Assembly (NCBI RefSeq): GCF_947242115.1
Contig: NC_074716.1
Span: 19,784,090 to 19,848,089 of the forward strand
Direction: 5' to 3'
DNA length: 64,000 nucleotides
Source: Biomphalaria glabrata
Taxonomy: Eukaryota > Mollusca > Gastropoda > Planorbidae
In this document: in pieces, positions 1-13,049 of the stretch
Numbering within the stretch: position 1 is the stretch's first letter
Layout: the number at the start of each line of letters is the position of its first letter
The notes under the pieces: generated by a model
What the model saw: the letters and a program-made list of their open reading frames with translations, nothing else
What the model was told of the DNA's origin: nothing
Database searches by the model: none
Program-made: the position numbers and the translations under genes

Positions 1-352
1 CAGATACATCAAAATAGTCTCTGTACACCAGATACACCAAAATAGTCTCTGTACACCAGATACACCAAAATAGTCTCTGTACACCAGATACACCAAAATA
101 GTCTCTGTACACCAGATACATCAAAATAGTCTCTGTACACCAGATACACCAAAATAGTCTCTGTACACCAGATACATCAAAATAGTCTCTGTACACCAGA
201 TACACCAAAATAGTCTCTGTACACCAGATACATCAAAATAGTCTCTGTACACCAGATACATCAAAATAGTCTCTGTACACCAGATACATCAAAATAGTCT
301 CTGTACACCAGATACATCAAAATAGTCTCTGTACACCAGATACACCAAAAAG
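1..352. repeat. 28-bp minisatellite, about 12.5 copies
   Basis: Tandem units of 28 bp reading cagatacaycaaaatagtc plus tctgtacac, nearly identical, with one C/T position alternating between units. The array is cut by the left edge of the window and stops just after 350. It lies in the AK9 intron upstream of the exon at 568. The near-perfect units suggest recent expansion. Confidence 0.95.
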
Positions 353-567
353 CTTTCTATTTTTAGTTTTTCCACCATAGATGAAAAGCTTATGCATGTC
401 ATACAAAGTGTACACTAGTTGCTCATATTATTAAACTATCAAACAACCTTTGAAGAAGACATTTGTACAGGCTTGTTGTCAGTATCTGAAACTAGATCTT
501 TGTATTAGTATGTATTTTCTTTAAAGCAGAAATCAGTTCTCTATATTGTCTAGAATGTGTTTTGCAG

Positions 568-3500
568 CTATGTCTTAGATGGCTATCCCATGACCCAGAA
601 CCAAGTGAAATTGATGACAGAACACAGCATTATTCCTGTAAGAGTCATTGAACTTGAACTTGAAAGCAAAGACTGTTTGATCCGAGGAGTTAAAGACAGA
701 TTAACATTACCTAGGTCAGTGTAAAATTTAACTGGCTGCATGAAACATGTTATATTGGAATTATTATAATTTTCACTATTAACTTTTTTTTTTTTGCTTA
801 TTTTCTTTAAATATGCAATTTAAACTATCTTTTGAAAATAAATTAAAAATAAATCTTTCACTTATTATTCAAATATTATTTTTCAAAATGTATTATCATT
901 CTAGCTTCTTTGCACCTTTTTTTTGTGTCACTTGAAAAAGAAGTTATTAGTTTTTATGTAGTATGTCCATCTTTCTGTCATGTTTAGTCTCAAAAACTAT
1001 AAGAGCTATTAAAAATCCAATTTCATGATATTTTTGTAAATGTCAAAAGTACCCATTTCAGATCATCTGGTCTATAGGGGAGATAATGTCAAGGTCATCT
1101 GTTTCTATGACTGACAGCTAATGAGAGTGTCATCTGGCCAGCACAATGACCAACTGACTTTAGATTCTCCAACTAATAAGAGTTTGTTGGACTCAGGAGC
1201 ATCTAAAAATCCTGATGCTCAAAATCCCAGTTTTCACCAAGATTTAAACATTTTGGGGTTGCTTGGGTTTGGAAGCCATGCACTTTACCTCTGTCACCAT
1301 GCCCTAATATATTTTGTAGCTTTACAAAATTTGGATGCAGTGGCTGCTTCCTGAAAGCACACCTTTTTTTTTTATTATTAAATATGCTGTTTTTCAAATC
1401 CGAAAATCGAAAATTATCTTAAACTCTTTTCATGAAGAGGGGGGAGTGGAAGGTGGGTAGAAGGAACAAGTTGTTCAAAAGTCTGGAAATTCACAAAACT
1501 GGCTGCATCACACTAATAACATGAATGATGTGGGTTCGATACCCATACTGGATTTTATTTTTTTCAATGATAGTGGGATCTGATATAATCCTATCCAATC
1601 TGATTTTATTTGAAAATTGATTTGTTTAAATATTTGAACATAAAATAGAATGTGAAGAAGACTTTTTATGGTATGTACTAATGTAGGTACCTTTAGAAGC
1701 CACCTATGTGTTTGTGTGAAAATACAAGGTCTCTATTTAATCTTGTTTTGCTTCAATATTTTTAAATAAATATTTTATTGTTATAGCACTGTAGAAAAAT
1801 TATTTTTTTAATTCAATGTAATCCACTATGTTGACTTATTGAAGACCTACTTTGTGTTTATTTCAATTGGTAACCATTATTAATGAATTTAGTGAATTTG
1901 TGATCAAATTATATGTCCCAAAACAAAAATGTGTATAAAACATTATGTAAAGTAGCTTGAATGTAGCAGACGTAAGGATGTAGATTAAATAGAGCATATG
2001 TAAAGGTACACAATGATTGTATTGAGTTTAAAATTACTTTTCTTAGATTCATTTTATTGCATTTAAAAACTCATAACTTATCTATTACCCATTCATTTGA
2101 TGATCTACTGGGTGTATAAGTAATTTCCTGTAGTCTTAAAAGTTTTACAACTCAATGCTCTATTTGTTTTGCAGGCCTCATGTACTTCATGACAGTGCTC
2201 AAATTTTAGCCATCAAATTATCCTGTTATCAGAGAGAATGTGTTGAAGTTCGAAACTGGTATCAGAAAGAACATCAGAACTATTCTAAAATGAAAGCTGA
2301 CCAGTCCAAATGGTGGATGTGGGACAGAGGTCTTGAGTTGGCTTTACAAAGTATTAGAAGAATCCAAGACTATTTACAGAGAATAGGAGATGGTAAGTGC
2401 TTATTGTAGCCAAATCTCTGTACAGTACAATGTCATTGGCTGAATGGAACCATTCTAACTTTCTCAATCTAATCAGTTGTAAAGATTTCAGTTTGAAACC
2501 TATTTGTTTTAATCAGTTGCAAAGATTTCAGTTATGAAACCTATTTGGTTTCTTTGGTCTAATGAAAAAAATTAAAACAGTCTTGTTACATTTAAGCATT
2601 ATAGAACATGGCTACATTTTAATAATAATATATATGTATATGACATTGGTTAGAATGTAATCCCTTAGATTAGAATTAGTATGTACATTTTTAAAACATT
2701 GAAGAACTCTTTGTGATAAGAAGTACACAATTTTTTGGGCAAGTAGCACTAAATACATTTTACAACTAACGCAAGGCTAAATGAATTGTGACATTGTATG
2801 TTCTGTTCCAGCTCAAGCTGCAGGAATTGCAGACTTGTGTATTACACCTTCTGAGTTCAATCAACGAGTTGGTGTTTATGGTCAATACTGTCCAGTTAGT
2901 TTGGCAGAACGAGGTGAATTGATTGACTGCTCTAATACTACAACATTTGAATTTGCTGCTGAATTTAGAGGTAAAGAAAACTCTAGAATATAAACATTAT
3001 TTGTCATATAAATAAAACAGAAAGAAACTTTTATTTGTCATATAAATGAACCATTCTTTAATATTTATGAAATGATCTGTTAAACATGGAACGCTACACT
3101 TAATAAACAACGCCAACACTATAACGCCAGATTCATGAGTGACTTTATTTACACACTATGTTAACACACATGACACATAACATTCCCAACATTCAGTCCC
3201 TTAGTCAAGGGGAATCATTCAAGCTACTCATATAACAATGTCAACATTCATTACAATTTCTCTTTTCTTTTTCTCACTCATTCTTACTTTCAACTTTAAA
3301 GGCAAAAATCCAGAATCAGAAAAGAATGGAAAATCAACCGAGAAATAGGATAGTACATATTATATTAACAAGTATTTTATACATGACAATAGTACAATGT
3401 AAAAGAGTTTGTGTAAAGCAAAATAACTTGAAAATCAAACAAATTACAAAAATCTGTTTTATTCATGTTTTTTTTTTTTTTTTTTTTTTTTTCCTTCATT

Positions 3501-6500
3501 TTTTTTTTTTCTTTCTTCATTTTTTTTTTTTTTTCCTTTTTTTTTCTTTTTTCTTTCTTTTTCAAAAACAACATATGATGAATAACAAAATGAAATAGTA
3601 GGCATATTCACATGACTAGTAATAATGATATATTTCAACAACAAATACGGCAGGGCTTTTTATACAAAGGTATATTTACATTACTAGAAATAAAAATATG
3701 GTGAGTAAGGAAAAAAAATGAAATAATAGTGCTGCTTACACAAACTCATCCGGGAGTCTTCCTTCTTGCAGTATGGTCAGAAGTAGAAGTCCTTATGCGC
3801 CCCGTTTGGTCGTCACATTAGCTAGTTGTGCTCTTCTTGGACACCAGCGAATTTCAATTCTTTCAGTCCTGTGCGTCTCATTGATGGAAGCAATGTCAAT
3901 ACGCTGCCTTTTGTCTTCCACTAGTTTGGTGATCTGAAGCGCTTCAATGAAAACTGTGATAGGCAACGACTGTTTTCTCAATACCACAGAGTTCTTCTAT
4001 TACAGTTCTGTAAAAGATGGCAGATTCTAGGCCTTATTGCAAGCCTAATGCCTCAGCAGCTATGGTAGATCTCACTACCCTTTTGATCTTCGAGGCTAGC
4101 CAAAAAAAATGGGACAATTATGCCCGTCTTAGTCTTTAATCCATACAATATGGGAACTTGTACTTCCTGTACCACCACTAAGATTACCCAAGGCGGCATC
4201 GCAGAACAATTGTATGGGTCTTAAGTCCTTTAGCTTTCCGATGACTTTTATTGCTCGCATTAGGTCTGTAACCAAAGCTTTGTTTAACTTTGTGCTGAGA
4301 TCAACTAACTTAAAAGTCATATCAGGTCTGGGGCCTTGAACGACCCAATTTAACTGGCCAATGAGTTTTCTATACAAAGAATGTTCTGTATCATTCAACT
4401 GCAACTCCTTTAGCAAACATCTTGCTGGGTCTAACTTTGGGCGATCAAGTTTTTTTTTTGATGTACGCTGTGTGGTCCAGGATTATCCCATCTGTGACTT
4501 GTCTGATATCGAATCCGATGTAATAAAAATTTCGCTCTTCTATCTTTCCTGCCACAAATCTGTGACGCAATTCAAACATAGTCTTCTCAAAAACGTCATT
4601 GCCAGCATGAAGAAAATCGTCGACATGGCAACAAATGATGCCACATACAACTCCATCAGTCGTTAATGTGAACAGTGCTTGACTGTTTGCAACCAAGTTC
4701 AATAAGCTCTTCTTTGACACTTAAATAAAACTGTCTTGCACCATCCTTGAGTCCATACTTCAGTTTCCAAATAACATTACTTGGAGTATTACTCTCTTTT
4801 GGAAGTATAATATGTACCTCTCTATCCAGGGGCTTTCCATGTAAAAATGCAGATTTGATGTCTGTTGTTTTAATCAGCCACTGTTTACTAGACACAATTG
4901 ACAAAAAAAATTCTCATGGAACCCTTAGCAACAGTTGGACTATCTTTTGGTATTAAGTCTTGCTCTTCAAATCCTCTTACAACTAGACATGCATTTGGTG
5001 AACCATTTTTCATTGTTATAACCCAACGTGTAGAAATAGCATTTCGTTCACAGTCTTCAACCTCTTCATATGTTTCAAACTGTTTTAATTTCAATAACTC
5101 CAATTGTTTGGCTTCATCTATCTCTTTGCTTGATTCAACCATTGATAAACATACATTGTCGCTATTGCCTCCCCTTGAATACTTCCTCTCAATTCGTTTA
5201 AGGTCAACACTTTTTCTTTCTTTGTCCACATGATTGTCTATGTTATACCAATACTTATACTTTCCTGTGGCTTTGCCTGCTCTTTCGAGAATGGTCCGTT
5301 GTTCTGATTTGGCCATTCTGTATTCTATTTGTTCATTTGGTTTCAAACAAGTTACAGAATGAATGTCTGTCTTTGTGTTACTTTCATCTCTAATAACTTC
5401 ACGATCTCCATCAAATATTTCGCTTACACCACTCTTGATGACGTCATGAATCATTTTTGTCCTCTTCTCATTATCTTCTGTACTCTCTTCCTCCTCCACG
5501 CTTGCTTTATAAAGTCTGTTTGGTGCCACTCTGACAAATACACCGCCATGTCTCACAAAAACAACTTTTCCATCTTGAAATACCACCTTTCCGGGTCCTA
5601 ACCATCTCTCTTTGCCTTCACGCTTGTAAAAAACTTTGTCACCATTTTGAAACACCTGCTCTGATGCTCGAACTTTAGAACGCAGGGCTCGTATTCTTTC
5701 ACTTGACTCTAATTGAATGTAAGCTTTACGTGCCTCGCGGAGAGCGGGCAGTTGCTTATAAAAGGCTTCACTTGTTGTGCTATTCTCTAAAGCTGGTAGT
5801 TTTGCGTGAAGAATGTTTGGTAAATTAGGGTTTCTACCAAACACAAGCTGATGGCTACTATAACCATTTCTCATTTGCAAAGAGTTTTTAGCAATATTTG
5901 CCCAGAATAGAGTTTCCAGATCTACGTCTGAAATTTCAGTCTCAAGTTTCATTAGCAAGTGCAGTATCCATTGACCTTTGTATTGTTTGAGATCCATTGC
6001 AACTTTTTTATTAAAGTCTCTGGCCATAGGAAAAGCCACTACAGATTGTGATGGTGTCTTAGCAATTACTTTGCACAGTTCACAGCTTCTTTCTATATCT
6101 GTTAATTCCTCTTCAAAACCCTCACCCCGAATGTTAGCATCTTGAAGTGAAGTCATAAATCTATCCCTTGGATGGTAAGCTAACTGCCTATGTAGTTTTC
6201 TAATAGTTACCTTGCGTTTTTCTGGGGATTCGTCGAATGCTTTTACTGTGTTGACCTTTTCAATTTGAATTGTTTCTGTCTTGTCAATGGGAATACAATA
6301 ATGGCCAGATGATGTTAAGTTTAAGGCAACCTCTTTCCCAAATATAACAGCTGTATCATTTTCTAAATCCATTTTTACTCCTGCTGACTTCATAGCAGAT
6401 CTGGAGAGTAATAATGGTATGTCTGTTTCTACAGCATCAGTCACAAGCTTAACCTTCTTTCCAGCCACTGTGACAGGTAACTCATATTCACCTTTTGATT

Positions 6501-9500
6501 TTATTTTTGTCCCACCACCAAACTTAAACATTCTGTGACCTTCTCTTAACTTCACTTTGTTGCGGTCCTCTTCATCTAAAGAGCTCAAAAATGCCTCCAA
6601 CCATGTCATTCCACACACTGTACTACTGCATGCGCTGTCCAATACGGCACAGTTAAAAGCTTCGACACCTAATTGGAAAGTTTCATCTTTGTGATTTCCA
6701 GTGAACAAACAGGCTTCTTCTTCCTGGTCTACAACATTGACCCTTTTAGACATGTTTTCCCAACTGTCAGGGCACTTGGACAAAAGATGTCTGTATGATC
6801 CACATGATTTACATGTTAAGACATTTCCGTCGGGACCAACTGGGTTTATGTTTTTCAAACTTCGTTGAGCTTTTGGGAATCCAAAACCTCGGGTGCCGCC
6901 CCTTCCTTGTCCTCCACTTCTTACTTGATGTCCGACTTTAGGCTTATAGTTACATTTTGTCTGATCTTCTCGTCTTCCAAAGCTACTGAAGTTCTCGCGT
7001 CTTTGGTATCCCGCTGCCCATAAAGCTTCTTCATTATCAGCCAAAAACTTTGGCTCAAGTTTGATACATGCCTCTTGGTCCTTCAGCTTACTTTCTTCTC
7101 CCTTAAACTTTTTCAAAGATGACTTAGCTTCCTCATACAAGGTCTCTCGTTTGGCGAAATTCATTCCAGTCAAAACAAGCATCTTTTCGTTTCGAGTTAT
7201 TCTTGCATTCCTTAGTAACTTGAAGGCCAGAATCTCAGGTGGCAGTTTCATCTTTTTCTTCTCTATTCTACTATATTTTGTATCAAATTCTGCTATGAAA
7301 TCCTGTATGGACTGGTTTTCCCCCTGTTTCAAATCTTCGAACTCGTCAAATTTGTGAATGCTATCTGCGAGGTCGTCTTTGGCCAAGTTCTTGTCAAGAA
7401 ACTGCAAAAGTCTCTCAAAGCCTTCCCGACACTTGAGCTCTGATAGGTCTAATTGTTCGAACACTTTGTCTCTTATCCCAGATGCACTGCTTTGTGGTAG
7501 TGAAAGGGCTATGGCTATAGCTCTTTTCTCTTCTTTCAGGTCAGTTATTTCATTCCATGCGAGTAACTCTTGTTTATACAATTCGTATGGCTTTTCTTTA
7601 ATAAATGATGGAATCTCTATCCTAGTAGCCATTATTACTTCAAATTGGATCAATAAAGTAAATAATTTTACTTACAGCTCTGCTACCATTTGTTAAACAT
7701 GGAACGCTACACTTAATAAACAACGCCAACACTATAACGCCAGATTCATGAGTGACTTTATTTACACACTATGTTAACACACATGACACATAACATTCCC
7801 AACATTCAGTCCCTTAGTCAAGGGGAATCATTCAAGCTACTCATATAAACAATGTCAACATGATCAAGAATGCTTTAAAATCCTCTTTTTTTTTTCTCTA
7901 CTGTCCTAACTTGCATTTTTTATTAACTTTAAAGTCATATAGTTTTATTATGAAAATTAAGATAATTAATTTTTTTAAATTTAAACGTTTGATTCTGACT
8001 AGGCAAATATTACAAGATGGCTGGAAAGAAAGAGCTTGAAATGTTCCTAGCTGAGCCTGAAAAGTATGTCCCTCCCCTAGCTCCTAGACAGTTACCTGAA
8101 CCAGAGTTACTTCCTCACAGAATTACAAAAGCTGAACTGAATGGAAGAGAGGCCCAGATACTTGGATATTGTCCAGTAACTTATCTTGATGGAAAGATGA
8201 GGTTAATATTTTTTGCTTCAATATCTAATTGTTTTCTGTTTTAGATAGTTATGTTGTAGAAAAATGCTAGCTGTGTCAAAAAAAATCAAAATCTTTTTTT
8301 GTACCTATGGACTATTGCTAAGAGGTAGAATTGGATGATTAAAAGTGTACTTATAATAGCTTACATTCTGGACATTGTCCAACTTTGTAATGAAGAAATA
8401 AAATTAGCTAAAGCATGTAGCCAAACTCTTAGCCCTTTTCTCTCTTTTATCAAATGTGTGGAATTGAAAAACATCGTCACTTTGTACCAGATCTATTGAA
8501 AGGAAATACTATTAGTTTAGCTCCCTTACCTAATCTCTTTATTTAAAATGTTTTATATGTTTCGGATGTTCCTTCAGAGTTGAAGATAATTACTTCCTAG
8601 TCCAAACCTCCAGCAGGGCGACGGGGGATGTGAGCGGGCAGGGTTTGAACCCGGGACCATCGATGAATCTGAACGACATTCCAGCGTGTAAACCGCACAA
8701 CCAGGCAACCATGATTATCTCTATTTTCTTTGCAGATATGATGCTCTGGTTCCAGGAAGTCAAGAATTCATGGCTGAATATAAAGGCAATGTTTTCCTGA
8801 TGGAAAGTGAAGAAAAACTTTACAAATTTATGAAGTAAGTCAAAGCTCTTTTATCCTTTAAATAAATTACATTTATTCACAGAGCTCATTAAGATAGATT
8901 TTACTAGTCATTTGTTTACTTCTTGATTTGTGAGAGTTCCAGTGAATTTCAAAGAATTATATTTAAGTGAGAACTTGTGGAAGCATTACTTAGCAGTTAA
9001 AAACTGAAATCACTGTAAAACATCTAATGCAACTGTGAAGTAATAAGATATCGAAAAGGAATTTGTATTACGCAAAGACTTTACAAAACACAGATTCCCC
9101 ATTACATCTAGTTGTATAATTGTTTATATGTATGCCAACATTTATGGACAACTCGTGATGGAAACTAGAAAAACTGATTGTCTACACCTCCTACATTTCG
9201 ATGTAATGAAATGTGATCTCAAAATAGTGACATAGATATTGACTGCTGGGAAGACATAGTCCACACTATGTGGAGAGAGATGGTGACAAAGAAAGTTTTG
9301 GAAGAAAGGCAAGCCAAAGCAAACACTACCTTGTATGAGTACATGAGTGTCTGTCCAGAATAGGGCTTTTAGAGTCACATAGAAAAAGCTCTATGAGAAG
9401 AACCATACAACTGATGGAGACCAACATATGTATGTGTATTAAATTTACAAAAAAAACAAAGATCTTATCTTATCTTATATAATACAGATGTTACTTCAAA

Positions 9501-12087
9501 AAAGAAGATGATTACATCCTATGCGTCATGCATTTAGTCATGCATATTAACCAATGACTTAAATTCTGCCAAGTCACTGGTTTTCCTGGCTAGCTCAGGT
9601 AACCCATTCCATGCTCTAATAGCACTAGGGAAGAAGGAGCATTTGTACAAATTTGTCCTAGCATATGGGACGAGGAATGTGCCTTTATCTTTGTGTCTTT
9701 CAGAGTATTTTATTAAATTTTGTTTTTGTATTTGAAGATTATGGTTCAGTGTTTTATGTATAATTGCTACTTTACTTTTGAGTCTTCTGTCCTGAAGGCT
9801 TTCTAAATTTAGTGATTTTACTAAAGGTGTTACTCTAGTTAAATGTGAATATTCGTTTGTTACGAATCTCACTGCTCTATTTTGTGTCTGTTCCAGTTTC
9901 TTAATGTTTTCTTGAGTTGAGAGGTTCCAAACGGAGGATGCATATTCTATTATTGGCCTAACCAAGGTTAAATAACATTTTAGTTTTATGTTCTTATTTG
10001 ATTTATAGAAATTTCTTTTAATAAACCCTAATGCTTTGTTGGATTTTGTTTATAGTTTCATCAATATGTGGATTCCATGACAGTTTTTCATTTATTATAA
10101 CACCTAGGTATTTTGCGTTTTTAGTCTGTGTTACTTGGTTTGCCATGAATAAGATAAGTGGAATTAATTTGTTTTAGTTTTTTTGTTACTCTTAACATCT
10201 GACATTTTTCTGGGTGGAAAGACATGCTCCAATTTGATTCCCATTTCTGTAATTCATCTAATTCTCTTTGTAAAATATCTGTGTCTTGTGTTGTTTTTAT
10301 TGTTCTATATATTATCGTCTGCAAATAATCTGACTTTTGTTCCTGAACTAATGCAATTTGGTAAATCATTTATGTAAATTTAAAAAAGTAGTGGACCCAA
10401 GACTGTTCCTTGAGGTACACCTGAGTTTACTGTTATTGGTGTTGATTTAGAGCCATTTATTATTACAGTTTGTTCTCTCCCTATCAGAAAATCTTTAATC
10501 CACTGATGCAGTGGGCCATTAATGCCAAAATATTTTAATTTTTTAAGCAAACTATGGTGGTGAACTTTGTCAAAAGCCTTGGAAAAATCTAGTAAGATAG
10601 CATCTATTTGTTCACTATTATCTAAACCTTTTGAAAAATCATCAATTAGTCCTATTAGTTATGTTTCACATCACCTATATTTCCTAAAGCCATGTTGGTA
10701 TGGGGTGAGGACATTATGTTTGTCTAAGTGGTTTATGATGTTGCTACATATTATGTGTTCTAGGATTTTACATGTGATGCTGGTAAGTGATACTGGTCTG
10801 TAGTTTCCTGGGTCAGATTTTTCTCCTTTTTTAAATAGGGGGGTGACATTAGCTTCTTTCCAGTCCTTTGGTACTCTGCCCTGGTTAAGCGATGCCTGAA
10901 AGAGTATTTTGAACACTGGGGCTAGCTCATTGCTTAGTTCTTTGAGTAATCTAGCTGGAATACCATCAGGTCCAGACGCTTTATTTGGTTTGGTGTTGGC
11001 TAATAGTTTTTGAATTCCATTTTCTTGTACTACTATATTTACTATATCTTCTATGTTGTCTACTTGGTTCAAATTCAGTAATATGTCTTTGTCTCCTGGT
11101 GCTGAGAATGCTGATGCAAAGTATTTGTTTTGGATGTTTGCTTTAGTTTCATTATCATGTATTATGTTATGTTCATCTTTTAATGGCGCTACGCCTGTTG
11201 TTTCCATTTTCTTAGACTTAATGTATGACCATAGGTTTTTGTTGTTATCTTTAGATATTACATTGTTTATGTATTCACTCTGCAGCTGTCTGCTTACTTT
11301 TTGGGTTAAGTGTTTAATTTTTATATACTTTTTGTAAACTCTTTCAGTTTGAAGATTGTGGTGACACAGACAGTTAAAAAAAACAGACCATCAATTGTTT
11401 TTTAATGCATTGAAAAATGTTTAACCTTTTTTTTTTTTTTTTTTACATAGATTACCAGAAAATTATGCCAACATGAAGTTACCACACAAACAACCTCCAA
11501 AACCAGAAGAGCTACCTTTTGCAAGCCTTCCTATGTTAGGCTTTATGGAACAAACCTGTGCTATTGCCATGGTTAAGGCTCTAACAGCTGCTGGAAATGT
11601 GAAACCTAAGTACCCCTTCATTTCTTCAACACGCTCAGCACTTATCTATGTAGCTTATCACTTGAAAGGTAAATTGGGCTACAACTTTTCAAGAATTAAT
11701 CATTTTTGTTTTTCTCCTGTATCCTAACATTCTTCTCACTCTCATTGAAAAATCAAACTTAAGTTGCTCCAATTAATATTTTCATTCAGAAAATGAAAAA
11801 TATTTGTTCTAACTATTTACAATGACTGTATTAGACTTTGTTTCTCAAGAGTTATTGCATTCTAATTCTCCATAGCATTCAATCCCAAATCCTCTCCGTA
11901 CATTCGCAAAAAGTACAAGCAGAAACTTCAGCAGTTTGTAGAGACATGTGAGCTGATTAAATACCTGGGGAACAACATGACTGTCCGCTACAGAGATCCC
12001 AATGAAAGACCAAAAGAGTTTGACTCCAAGCTGGAGACATTTTTTGCTTTACGAGGAGTGGAGCCCACGCCAACATGGATCAAATGA
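568..12087 (+). CDS. AK9: Adenylate kinase domain-containing protein 9 (AK9), C-terminal seven exons
   Basis: Spliced exons: 568-714, 2175-2392, 2812-2970, 8003-8201, 8736-8834, 11451-11668, 11876-12087 (stop TGA 12085-12087). All joins are GT-AG and keep frame, giving 416 residues plus stop; the N-terminal part lies left of the window. The first exon holds the nucleoside-monophosphate-kinase motif YVLDGYPMT. Later exons hold two related blocks typical of the AK9 C-terminus, GQYCPVSLAERGEL and GYCPVTYLDGKMR, and the end carries the conserved AFNPK...YIRKKYKQKLQQF stretch. AK9 proteins are multi-domain nucleoside mono-/diphosphate kinases, known in vertebrates from cilia and axonemes. The third intron here is enlarged to about 5 kb by an LTR element, and the fifth to 2.6 kb by LINEs. 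Identification rests on recalled similarity to human AK9, not on a search. Confidence 0.9.
1058..1305 (-). repeat. tRNA-derived SINE, family S1 (old copy)
   Basis: Diverged copy of the SINE seen better at 18608 and 54703. On the minus strand it reads from a decayed tRNA-like head (near 1300) through the conserved body (caccaag, aaaatccc, gactcaggagcatc, ggccagcacaatgacc) to the tail gacattatctcccc. It sits in an AK9 intron. Confidence 0.7.
3078..3246 (-). repeat. LTR of the copia-type element (its 3' LTR)
   Basis: Begins TGTTAAACATGG and ends AATGTCAACA; matches 7691-7860 almost base for base. Because the element lies on the minus strand, this copy is its 3' LTR. A pyrimidine-rich stretch just inside it (3257-3290) would be the polypurine tract on the minus strand. 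Confidence 0.93.
3465..3565. repeat. Long pyrimidine (T-rich) low-complexity tract
   Basis: Runs of T broken by cc, ctt and cattt inside the copia-type element near its 3' LTR. It produces spurious lysine-rich or phenylalanine-rich reading frames on both strands; none is a gene. Confidence 0.9.
7691..7860 (-). repeat. LTR of the copia-type element (its 5' LTR)
   Basis: Second direct repeat, 170 bp, near-identical to 3078-3246 and followed directly by the TGATC target duplication. As the element lies on the minus strand this is its 5' LTR. Confidence 0.93.
8556..8714 (-). repeat. tRNA-derived SINE, family S2
   Basis: Minus-strand copy of an approximately 160-bp element. On the plus strand it shows tgtttcggatgttccttcag, then cagggtttgaacccgggacc (the reverse complement of a pol III B box, GGTTTGAACCC type), and ends near ccgcacaaccaggcaacc. 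Other copies lie at 18903, 19643, 34150 and 42112. It sits immediately before the AK9 exon at 8736. Confidence 0.8.
9160..9420 (+). mobile_element. Decayed LINE fragment (C-terminal end)
   Basis: Plus-strand reading with DIDCWEDIVHTMWREMV resembles the C-terminal region of the endonuclease/reverse-transcriptase LINEs at 23.4 kb (DINKSMWEEIVKDQSAW there). Short and decayed; identification is by motif similarity within the window. Confidence 0.45.
9461..11375 (-). mobile_element. 5'-truncated LINE, Jockey/CR1-like reverse transcriptase
   Basis: Minus-strand non-LTR element. From 11207 downwards it encodes the reverse-transcriptase fingers (KASGPDGIPARLLKE, NYRPVSLTSITCKILEHII, YQHGFR), then thumb sequence (SFHPEKCQMLRVT at about 10200), then a C-terminal part to 9534 (IEYASSVWN, AVRF, AIRAWNGLPELA). 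Several frames are used, so the gene is broken by frameshifts, including between 10671 and 10369. The endonuclease end is missing, as expected from 5' truncation. The 3' end (low coordinates) has a TAAGA-like tail. A possible short duplication AAAAAAAACA (9449-9458 and 11376-11385) flanks it. A second 3' end of the same family is at 39671. Confidence 0.85.
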
Positions 12088-12300
12088 AATTTGTTTCAAG
12101 TGAACGGAACTGGAATGATATTTTGTCATTTCTTGTGATTTTTGTTCTGTAATGTTTCTGCTATTGTTTAATTTACATCCATTTCTTTTCATAGAAAGTG
12201 GGGATACAGAAAATATTTGATGAGAAATTGAATCTCTGTGTACAACTTTCTATGATGCAGTATTGAAAATAGATTCCTGAAAATAAATACATATATTCAT
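12088..12300 (+). other. AK9: AK9 3' UTR with poly(A) signal
   Basis: Non-coding sequence directly after the AK9 stop. An AATAAA hexamer at 12282-12287, about 195 bp past the stop, is a plausible cleavage/polyadenylation signal. Confidence 0.6.
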
Positions 12301-13040
12301 GTGAGCAGAATGGTCCAGTAAAAGTACAAATTACAGCTTTTCAGCCTAAATTTTGTTACTTTTCAACTGAATTTAAGTAACAAAAGCTTTTTTTTTTTCT
12401 GAGGTATCTAGCTTTTTAATCAATGCATTTTTTAAATATTTAAATTAGTTTTACTCAAATTAATTATTGATAGGGTTTAATTTTTAATTTACTGAAATAT
12501 GGGAACTGAAATATGTATTGAATGTTTTATTATTTATTTGATACCTTATAAATTTTACAAGAGGCTATGAGCAGTGTATATATCATATTATAAATTTATA
12601 CAGTGAAGTGATACTAATGTTTATATTTGTTCTATCTTTTATTATTTGTTTTAAAATACAACTTTTCATTATCACATTATGATAACAGAAGAAACAATAC
12701 TTCTACCATTAAGGCCAATATTTGTATAAGGTGAAATTGAAATTCAAAATAAAAAGAAAGGTCAAGTATTTGAAGTCTCATGTTTCTTCTTTCCATTTAC
12801 TGTCAAACAAATTCTCATATTTCTTCTATCCATTTACTGTCAAACAAATTTGTGTTTCATTCAAGATGTGTCAACACTTTATCTTTGGATCAATAATTCA
12901 TTTGTCCATTGCAAACTGGCATATTGTTTTTTCCTGTAATGGGTAATGGCTATCATCAATATATTTAAGCAGCCTATTTACTTTATTTTGTTTACAAGGG
13001 CACAGTTAGCCTTCAGTTATCTAGACAGTGTGTCAGCAGA
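12301..13040. other. AT-rich intergenic DNA, no gene seen
   Basis: No supported coding or structured feature. A 32-bp imperfect direct repeat (catttactgtcaaacaaatt type) occurs at about 12795 and 12831. Confidence 0.5.
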
Positions 13041-13049
13041 AATGCTAAA

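Larger units (their letters stand above)
3078..7860 (-). mobile_element. Ty1/copia-type LTR retrotransposon, broken, in an AK9 intron
   Basis: A fossil LTR element in reverse orientation to AK9. Its ends are direct repeats of about 170 bp (3078-3246 and 7691-7860), nearly identical and of TG...CA type, flanked by a perfect 5-bp target duplication TGATC (3073-3077 and 7861-7865). On the minus strand the internal region carries, in copia order, a Gag part with a CCHC zinc knuckle (near 6.8 kb), a protease (motif LDSAC), integrase, reverse transcriptase and RNase H. Integrase ahead of reverse transcriptase places it in the copia rather than the gypsy group. The element is broken, with roughly several breaks, mostly in its downstream half. 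The near-identical LTRs and intact duplication suggest a fairly young insertion. Confidence 0.93.

Noticed and set aside
1-352. Regular repeats that could suggest a CRISPR array
   Set aside because: Units are directly tandem, with no unique spacers, and the sequence is from an animal; it is a minisatellite. The same applies to the arrays at 20466, 28318, 36285 and 39296.
3326-3598. Open frames through the T-rich tract
   Set aside because: Low-complexity artefact inside the LTR element; both strands give biased homopolymeric peptides.
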